Below are positions 57,995-64,000 of a stretch of 64,000 nt of DNA, one piece after another. The first letter of the stretch is position 1. Each line of letters starts with the position of its first letter. The translations under genes and the position numbers were made by a program. The notes beneath the pieces were generated by a model. The model saw nothing but the letters and a program-made list of their open reading frames with translations, made no database searches and was not told the origin of the DNA. The stretch comes from Carex sylvatica (lineage: Eukaryota; Streptophyta; Magnoliopsida; Poales; Cyperaceae), in the NCBI GenBank assembly GCA_964058845.1, contig CAXKVR010000206.1, positions 1-64,000 on the forward strand, in the 5' to 3' direction.

Positions 57995-58205
57995 CTTACC
58001 CGAAATTGCTCCAATTAGCCATTGACGAGAGTCGATCGGAACCAAAACAGTGACAATCTGATGCGAGAGAGAGATGGTGCCGATCTGATGCGAGAGAGCG
58101 AGAGAGAGATGGGGAGGGATGGTGCGGAGAGAGTTTAGGGCTGGGCGAAAAGGGTGAGGTCTGGCGGCTAGAAGGTCTGAAGAGAGCGAGAGAGACGGAG
58201 AGGAT
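57995..58205 (-). pseudogene. Possible 5' exon or captured leader inside the CACTA element
   Basis: On the minus strand there is a pyrimidine-rich, GC-richer leader (58200-58030) with CTCTCTCGC repeats. It is followed by an ATG near 58025 giving MANWSNFG and then a GTAAG donor consensus. This looks like the first exon of a gene reading leftwards, either the element's own lost TnpA gene or captured host DNA. I cannot recognise any downstream exon. Confidence 0.35.
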
Positions 58206-58304
58206 TTATAAGAGGGAAATAAAATTTAGAAGGGGAAATGAAGTTCTTCGCGCTTAAAATCGAAAGATATAAATTCGGGAACGAAAATTTCAGCGGCAAA
58301 AAAA

Positions 58305-58455
58305 AAAATCACCGACTGTTTTTAAAAAAACAGTCAGTGTTGAACACCAACACTGACTGTTTTCGAAAAACAGTCAGTGTTGGGGCCAACAGTCAGTGTT
58401 GGTGTTCAACACTGACTGTTTTCTGAAAAACAGTCGGTGATTTTTTTTGGCAGAG
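58305..58455. repeat. Palindromic array of CACTGACTG motifs
   Basis: A large palindrome. It opens ATCACCGACTGTTTTTAAAA and closes with AAAACAGTCGGTGATTTTTT, with inverted AACACTGACTG units between. It sits in the middle of the CACTA element although such motifs normally stay near its ends. Confidence 0.85.
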
Positions 58456-59869
58456 GGTTAAAAATTTTGCAAGGAAAAGAAATAAAAAAGTTTACAAAAT
58501 AATTTGTATATATATAATTATATTGTATAGATTGAAATTTATTTAAGAGATATATTTTTTACAAAAGTTTATGAGATAAGTGAAATTTTTGACAAATTAG
58601 TTTGGACATTCAATATTAGCTTATTTATGTTGAATTTGTACATATGTAAATCTAATTTATACAACAAATAATATGAAAAAAAATAAAAATAAAATATTTT
58701 CAAACTTTTTACAGCTTTAATGGACAAATCATACTTATAATTGTTGATTTTATAGAATTTAATTATTATTTGCTCTTTCAATATGTGTAAATATTTGTGG
58801 ACCGTTCATTTTCACACAAGCAATCAACGGTTGATTTTCAATGAAATAATTCCAAAGTTATTTTTAAATGATCAATGGAAAATATTAAACATAACCAAAA
58901 TAAAATTTCTGAAGTTCGATCATGTCTAAGCTTCAATCCAACGTCTCTTATGTAAAATTGATCCGACGTCTCTTATGTAAAATTGAGAAATTTGGTTACC
59001 TCAGGCGAAACAAATTTGTTGGGAGGTGTCTCTATGAAAATTTCTCTGAATAATGGGTGATTTTTCTAAAATCGAAATCCATCCCCTCTCTGGATACTTG
59101 GTGATTTGTTCTCTGAAAATGTATTAATTTTTCCATCACATTGTTAGCAAAATATTATACATTAACATATAATTTTCTTAGATACAATTAGACTTAAATA
59201 AATTAATGTTGAATGTCTAAATTAATTCTATATAAAGGAAAAAAAATTAAAAAAATAAGATAAGAAAAAAAACTAATTTTTTTTGTTAGTTTTTGAGATT
59301 TTTTATATATCTTATCGGATTAGAATTTTGTTCATTCTAAAATATAAAATAATTTTTTAATATAATTTCAATAGAAAAATTATATTTTATTTTTAAAAAT
59401 ATCATGATTCGTAAATATATCATAACTTACAAACATCCCTCTAAATTTAATTGTTATTTTCTCATTTTTGATTGTCTACACCGACTATTTTTTTTAAAAA
59501 CAGTCAGTGTTGGTTGTCTACACTGACTGTTTTTTTTTTAACTTGTCTCATGCTATATTTTTTGTATGAATCAATTTTGTCATCCTAATTAAACCTTAGT
59601 TGCATTGTGTTGAGATGCATGTTCATTGGGTGATAAATATAAATAGTTGGTATATATTTCAGCAACTATAATTGTAAATTAAATGTGTTCATATACAGTA
59701 TGATGTATAATGCAATTGATATTTCAGTGACAAAAATAATTTAAGCCAACATCTCAAAGTAGACATTTGGTATATTATTGATATTTGACAATCAAGAAAT
59801 TGACTTTTAAGTATGAACAATATTTTGCAATGACCATTACATTTGTTTACATTTACTCAAGGACAGTTC

Positions 59870-59973
59870 TTGCTAACATCTAATAAAAGAGTCAGTGTAG
59901 TATGAGCAATACTAATGCTTTGCTTAAAACAGTCAGTGGTCAAGGGTCGGTGAAGGGGTTTTTTGTACTAGTG
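59870..59973. mobile_element. Internal second right terminus of the CACTA element
   Basis: Ends TTTTTTGTACTAGTG at 59973 and is preceded by AGAGTCAGTGTAGTATGAGC, AATGCTTTGCTTAAAACAGT and AAGGGTCGGTGAAG. The true right end (60838-60927) has almost the same series. The 3 bases after 59973 are AAC, not AAG. The element thus carries two right ends about 950 bp apart. Confidence 0.88.
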
Positions 59974-60930
59974 AACGTCTTACCAAATATAATTCCAATC
60001 CTATTTTTATATTTTATGAATTACAACGATAAAATATTTATTGCATCTATAAATTCAATTTAAATAATTAAACTTAATTATTACATATCTTACAAAATAT
60101 ACACAATGCATAAATTTTTATTCTCAAATAGTTATACATCCCTAATAAGTTATTTCTAAATGTACAAGTGATATTAATAATTTATTTCTCAAATAGTTAT
60201 ACATCCCTAACATGAAATCTATCTACAATTTAAATTTTCACTGTTTCTAATTAATATATTTTTATTTTTATTTTGTTTAGCATAAATTAAATTATCATAT
60301 TATTTATTTATGTACGTATTTCCTTAACAACTAATCAAAATTTAAAAATATATTATAAATTTTAAAAGACTTAATTGTATTGTAAAAATCCACAAATTAC
60401 TTAATTTGATTCCCTTATAAAATTTGTCAACACACGCAAAATCCTGGTTGAAATCAATTATTTAATTCGTATTTGTAAAAACTTGAAAGATTTTATTAAA
60501 TAAATTAATGTATTACATGTGTTCAATGAAATGTTCAAACCAAAATAATATATTTTTAATTATGATATTTGAAAAAATAATAATTAAGAACTAACACTGA
60601 CTGTTTTTAAGGAGTCAGTGTTAGTACTCAACACTAACGCCTTAAAAACAGTCAGTGTTGGTGCTCAACACTGACTGTTTTCATAAACCGTCAATGTTGA
60701 GCACCAACACTGACTGTTTTAGAAAAGAGTCAGTATTGAACACCAACACTGACTGTTTTTAAGGCGTCAGTGTTGAGTACCAACACTGACTGTTTTTAAA
60801 GCGTCAGTGTTGAACAACAATTCTGATTGTTATTTAATAAAAGAGTCAGTGTAGTATGAGCAACACTGATGCTTTGCTTAAAACAGTCAGTGATTAAGGG
60901 TCGGTGAAGAGGTTTTTTGTACTAGTGAAG

Positions 60931-61183
60931 GGATTCAAACTAAACTCGAATTAAAGTTGTACTTGATTCTTCTTCTTGCTCGCTTGTTGTCTGAGCACCA
61001 CGCAAGGAGCCGATGGCCATTGACGAGGAAGGAAAGACGTGAGTTCGAGCGAGTCTTGAGGATCGCGGAGAATGGCCAAGAGATGAGGTTGCTGAAGTCT
61101 TCATTTATTTATTTTTCGGATAATAAGCCATTTGTAAATCCAAGAAATCCATTTTAAACTAAAACCTCTGCTATGTAAGACTT
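60931..61183. other. Right flank of the CACTA element
   Basis: GC-richer stretch 60970-61100 (for example CACCACGCAAGGAGCCGATG) of unknown origin. The short frame through it is not recognised. At 61116-61144 lies an inverted copy of 55592-55620 from the left flank. Confidence 0.4.
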
Positions 61184-62095
61184 CTAATATGTATGCCTAA
61201 TGTATTTTATCATATGCTTTCTCAAAATTGACCTTAATAACCACCCCACTCTGTTTATTGTGTTTACTATATATATATAGTGTATTATTTTTTGACTCAA
61301 AACGACATTGTCAAGAATATATCTATTAGGTAGAAAGGCAGACTGACTTGTATCTATAATCCTAGGCATGATAACACCTAACCTTTGGGTAAGTATTTTA
61401 GAGATCAATTTAAAAATGCAGTTTACAAGGCTAATAGGTCTATACTTATTAATAGTACAGGCATTGGTTTCCTTAGGAATGAGGCAAATGGACTTATTAA
61501 GTCTATCCAGGTTGAGTTCATTTGAATAGAATTTCTGACATAATAGTAAAATATCATCCTTAACTAAATCTTAGAAATATTGATAGAACTTAAAAGGGAA
61601 GCCATCAGGGCCAGGGGCACCTGAGGGTTCACAAGCAAATAAGGCTTGCTTAATTTCTGCTAAAGAGAAAGGTTGTTCTAATGAGGCGTTCTCAGAGAGA
61701 GTGACTTTATCAGTTTCATCCTAGAATTGATCACCTAGATGAGCATATTTAATACCAGCAGTCCCTAAATCCCTTTATAATAGTCGGTGGCATGGTGTTT
61801 GATTTGATCCATGGACTGAGTAGGAACATTATTGATATTTAGAGAATGAATTTTTTTTTTTTTTTCTATGATTGGCTACTACATGAAAATACTTAGAGTT
61901 ATGATCACCTTCCTCTAATCATTTTTGTTTGGATCTGTGTTTCCAATAGATTTTCTCTTCTAAGTATAGATCTTCTAATCTAGATTTAAGAGCTGAATAT
62001 TCTTCTATCTCCATGTGGGATAAGGTTCTATTTTCCATAATAATGTCTAAGTCATGTAATCTTTGAAGGATATTAGTCTTTTCTCTTTTCTTTTG
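61184..62095 (-). pseudogene. LINE reverse transcriptase fragment
   Basis: Reading leftwards on the minus strand: EEYSALKSRLEDLYLEEKIY and YWKHRSKQK, then GDHNSKYFHVVANH (the usual stretch before the RT), GAPGPDGFPFKFYQ, then NKYRPISLVNCIFKLISKIL, RIIDTSQSAFLPNRYILDN, and in another frame VNFEKAYDKIH (RT motif A). This is the order of a plant L1-type LINE ORF2. Several stops and a frameshift are present and both ends are missing, so it is a dead internal fragment. It is not obviously part of the other LINEs in the window, which are 3' ends. Confidence 0.85.
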
Positions 62096-62299
62096 AAAAA
62101 TGACTCATAAATAAGAAATGAAATAGATACAGTTATAAATATTATCAATTTATCATGTAAATAAAAGAAAACCAAATAAATCCAGGTCTTGGTTATAGAA
62201 GCTACAAAATGTAATACATGCGCAAACATAATCAGAGTTTACTATATATATATCAACACCCAAAAGAATTGGAAGCAAGGCACGTCCAATGAGCATCGG

Positions 62300-62466
62300 A
62301 CTCAAATTGGTCTGATTCCCATTCTGATCTGTCCAAGTCGCTTCATGATCAGTGTGCACTTGATCGGCACAAATATTAAAGCGACACGCAAGAATATTGA
62401 AAAGGTTTGCACGGATCATGAAGCGAATCGGATGGATCCGAGTGGGCATCAGACCGATTTGCCTAT
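62300..62466. repeat. Foldback repeat with 60-bp arms
   Basis: Left arm about 62301-62360 (AAATTGGTCTGATTCCCATT to CGCTTCATGATCAGTG) and right arm about 62408-62466 (GATCATGAAGCGAATCGGAT to GCATCAGACCGATTT) are inverted copies, roughly 75-80% similar. MITE-like; no target duplication identified. Confidence 0.6.
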
Positions 62467-63247
62467 GCTTATCAGATGCATCCCGCTCCCAAAAGAATTT
62501 CAATTAGCAATCAGCTTATGCTGCTTTGGCATGAAACTTAATATCAAATGATTCAAACAAAACACATTAAATATTCAACACCAGATCATGAATGAAATTT
62601 GTTGAGAGTAAAAAAAAAAAAACAATAATGTTAAACTATCAACATTATTTATTGGCTTAGAGAATCAGATAGAGCCAATACATAATGTGAAACCATAACC
62701 ACTCATAGAATGAGTTAGTCAATACATAATTTGAAATCGCTGATGCTCCCAAAATTAGAGCCCATAAATTGTAAAGTATAGTCAAGACAAAAATACTGAT
62801 GCTCCCAAAACCAAACTAATACGTTCTCAAGTAGTAATGCTTTCACAAAACTGAAATCGTGCGATTCTCTCAAATGCGCTCAAAATCGAATGCCATACCA
62901 GAGAGGAGGGAGACGAACAGAAAAAACTTAGGAGCAGCTCTTCTCTTTTGACAGGCACTCTATAACTATAACTAAGTGGAGAAAGAGAAGGGTATAATGG
63001 TCCATAATTTATTAATTAATATTTTGTTTTGAATTATAGAGTTTGAAATATTATTATTCTAATATTTTTGGATTTATCTGATATATCTTAGAATTTTATT
63101 GGACAAATATGTGAGTTATTGTAATTTTGAAGGATAAATATGTAATTATCGATTTTAGAGAGGGGAAATATGTAATATTGAAGTTTTTGAGGGGATACAT
63201 GAAATTCCCCTTTTTTGTAGGAAATTTTCAAAATGATTTATTCCAGG
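62467..63247. other. Gene-free interval
   Basis: AT-rich DNA with an A-run at 62610 and two copies of a CTGATGCTCCCAAAA stretch (62741, 62799). No gene seen. Confidence 0.4.
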
Positions 63248-63795
63248 TAGAGGTTTGCAAATACCCGGGTCGGGCGGCCCGTACCCGACCCGCCCGTGCT
63301 CGAGCCCGGGTATGAGTCGGGTAAACGGGTACACGGGTACACGGGTACAGGCATAAAACGGGTAGGGTACGGTTATTTGGTTCAAAACCCGGGCAAACCC
63401 GGCCCGAATTACGCCCGTACCCGCCCGACCTGACCCGCCCGACCCAACCCGTACCCGACCCGTTAAAAATTCAAATTTTTTTGAAATTTCAAATTTGCTG
63501 CCGGTTCAACAGAAAAACAGAAAAAAAAAAAAAAAATCAAACCGGACCGAAAAACAGAGGAAAAAAAAAAATCAAACCGGACCGAAAAACAGAGAAAAAA
63601 AAAAACCCGGACCGCCCTACCCGTCAAGGGTACCACGGGCACAGGTATAAGACGGGTAGGGTACGGATTTTCAAAAAAAACCCATGATACCCGGCCCGTG
63701 GTACCCGTATACCCGTATGCCCGTACCCGATCCATACTCGTACCCGACCCGGGTATACCCTACCCGCCCGTACCCTACCCGTTAGCAAACCCCTA
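63248..63795. mobile_element. GC-rich hAT-type MITE, 548 bp, 8-bp TSD
   Basis: Begins TAGAGGTTTGCAAATACCCG and ends CGGGTTAGCAAACCCCTA-like on the plus strand (CCGTTAGCAAACCCCTA). The perfect 8-bp target duplication ATTCCAGG lies at 63240-63247 and 63796-63803. The body is a mass of CCCGACCCG/CGGGTCGGG words with poly-A/T between them. The short frames inside are not genes. Confidence 0.9.
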
Positions 63796-64000
63796 ATTCC
63801 AGGGATGTGAATTAATTGGTCTTCATGTTGATTGGGCTGTGATGTTGACTAAATATCTAGCCTATTCAATTTTGGCAGCTCCACAGTCAAGGAGACTTGG
63901 AAAAGTATCTTTGGTTGGCTCCACGCCTCCACCTGTGTAATGCTTGTTCATGGAAATTAATAGTAAGAGTTACCATTTCTCTTTTTTCTCCTCAAACCAC

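Larger units (their letters stand above)
55774..60927. mobile_element. Non-autonomous CACTA element, 5154 bp, TSD AAG
   Basis: The left end CACTAGTACAAAAAATCTCT and the inverted right end AGAGGTTTTTTGTACTAGTG form near-perfect terminal inverted repeats of about 28 bp. The 3-bp target duplication is AAG (55771-55773 and 60928-60930). Subterminal and internal arrays of AACACTGACTGTTTTTAA and its complement occur at 55880-56005, 58305-58455, 59475-59533 and 60595-60925. There is a second right terminus at 59973. No TNP2 or TnpA frame is present, so movement would need a transposase supplied elsewhere. The interior holds degenerate 185-bp repeats and a leader-like GC-rich stretch. Confidence 0.93.

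Noticed and set aside
60957..61157. Frame MYLILLLARLLSEHHARSRW as a small gene
   Set aside because: No family recognised. It spans DNA flanking the CACTA element, including the inverted copy of the left flank.
63463..63735. Frames in the GC-rich MITE near the right end
   Set aside because: Low-complexity translations of CCCGACCCG words and poly-A inside a hAT MITE.

Overview
The window is AT-rich nuclear DNA from a flowering plant. Evidence for this is the intronless G-type lectin receptor kinases, TNP2/TnpA genes of CACTA transposons, a Tnt1-like copia element, plant LINE tails, Helitrons ending in CTAG, and TTTAGGG (plant telomere) runs. Nothing identifies the species. It is a transposon-rich accessory region; the only host genes I can support are three tandem receptor-like kinase paralogues, all on the minus strand.

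Layout. (1) 1-12.7 kb: decayed CACTA material. There is a frameshifted TNP2 fragment (minus), a broken TnpA-like gene (minus, 1982-6006) and a second, opposed TnpA-like gene (plus, 8273-11121). They are followed by subterminal repeats and a clear CACTA right end at 12741. (2) 12.75-17.1 kb: no gene, only foldback repeats and AT-rich DNA. (3) 17.1-25.1 kb: a stack of LINE 3' fragments. One (TSD at 17113-17128 and 23721-23736) is split by a nearly intact Ty1/copia element (17328-22745, TSD CAGGG, LTRs about 1.2% different). (4) 25.6-28.25 kb: receptor kinase gene 1. (5) 28.6-38.8 kb: Helitrons, Mutator-like MITEs and a hAT MITE, including a Helitron inside a MITE and a long GC-rich hairpin inside another Helitron. 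(6) 38.8-50.0 kb: receptor kinase gene 2 (complete) and gene 3 (kinase domain lost) in a segmental duplication. Its two copies differ by a Helitron, a short LINE and a hAT element, and each copy supplies the other's empty site. (7) 50.4-55.8 kb: another 5'-truncated LINE, a MITE, a second LTR-like block, an AAT microsatellite and a 10-bp tandem repeat. (8) 55774-60927: a non-autonomous CACTA element with TSD AAG and an extra internal right terminus. (9) 61.2-64 kb: a LINE reverse transcriptase fragment and a GC-rich hAT MITE with a perfect 8-bp TSD.

How the parts relate. The kinases look like plasma-membrane receptors with a lectin-type ectodomain, a PAN/EGF-like cysteine region, one membrane span and a cytoplasmic Ser/Thr kinase. 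Gene 3 keeps the ectodomain and membrane span but ends in a short tail encoded by LTR-retrotransposon-derived sequence, so it would be a kinase-less membrane protein. The rest of the window records successive transposition events whose order can be read from nesting and target-site duplications. I found no evidence for a wholly new system. The strongest leads are the chimeric kinase-less receptor, the composite CACTA element and the Helitron-borne hairpin.
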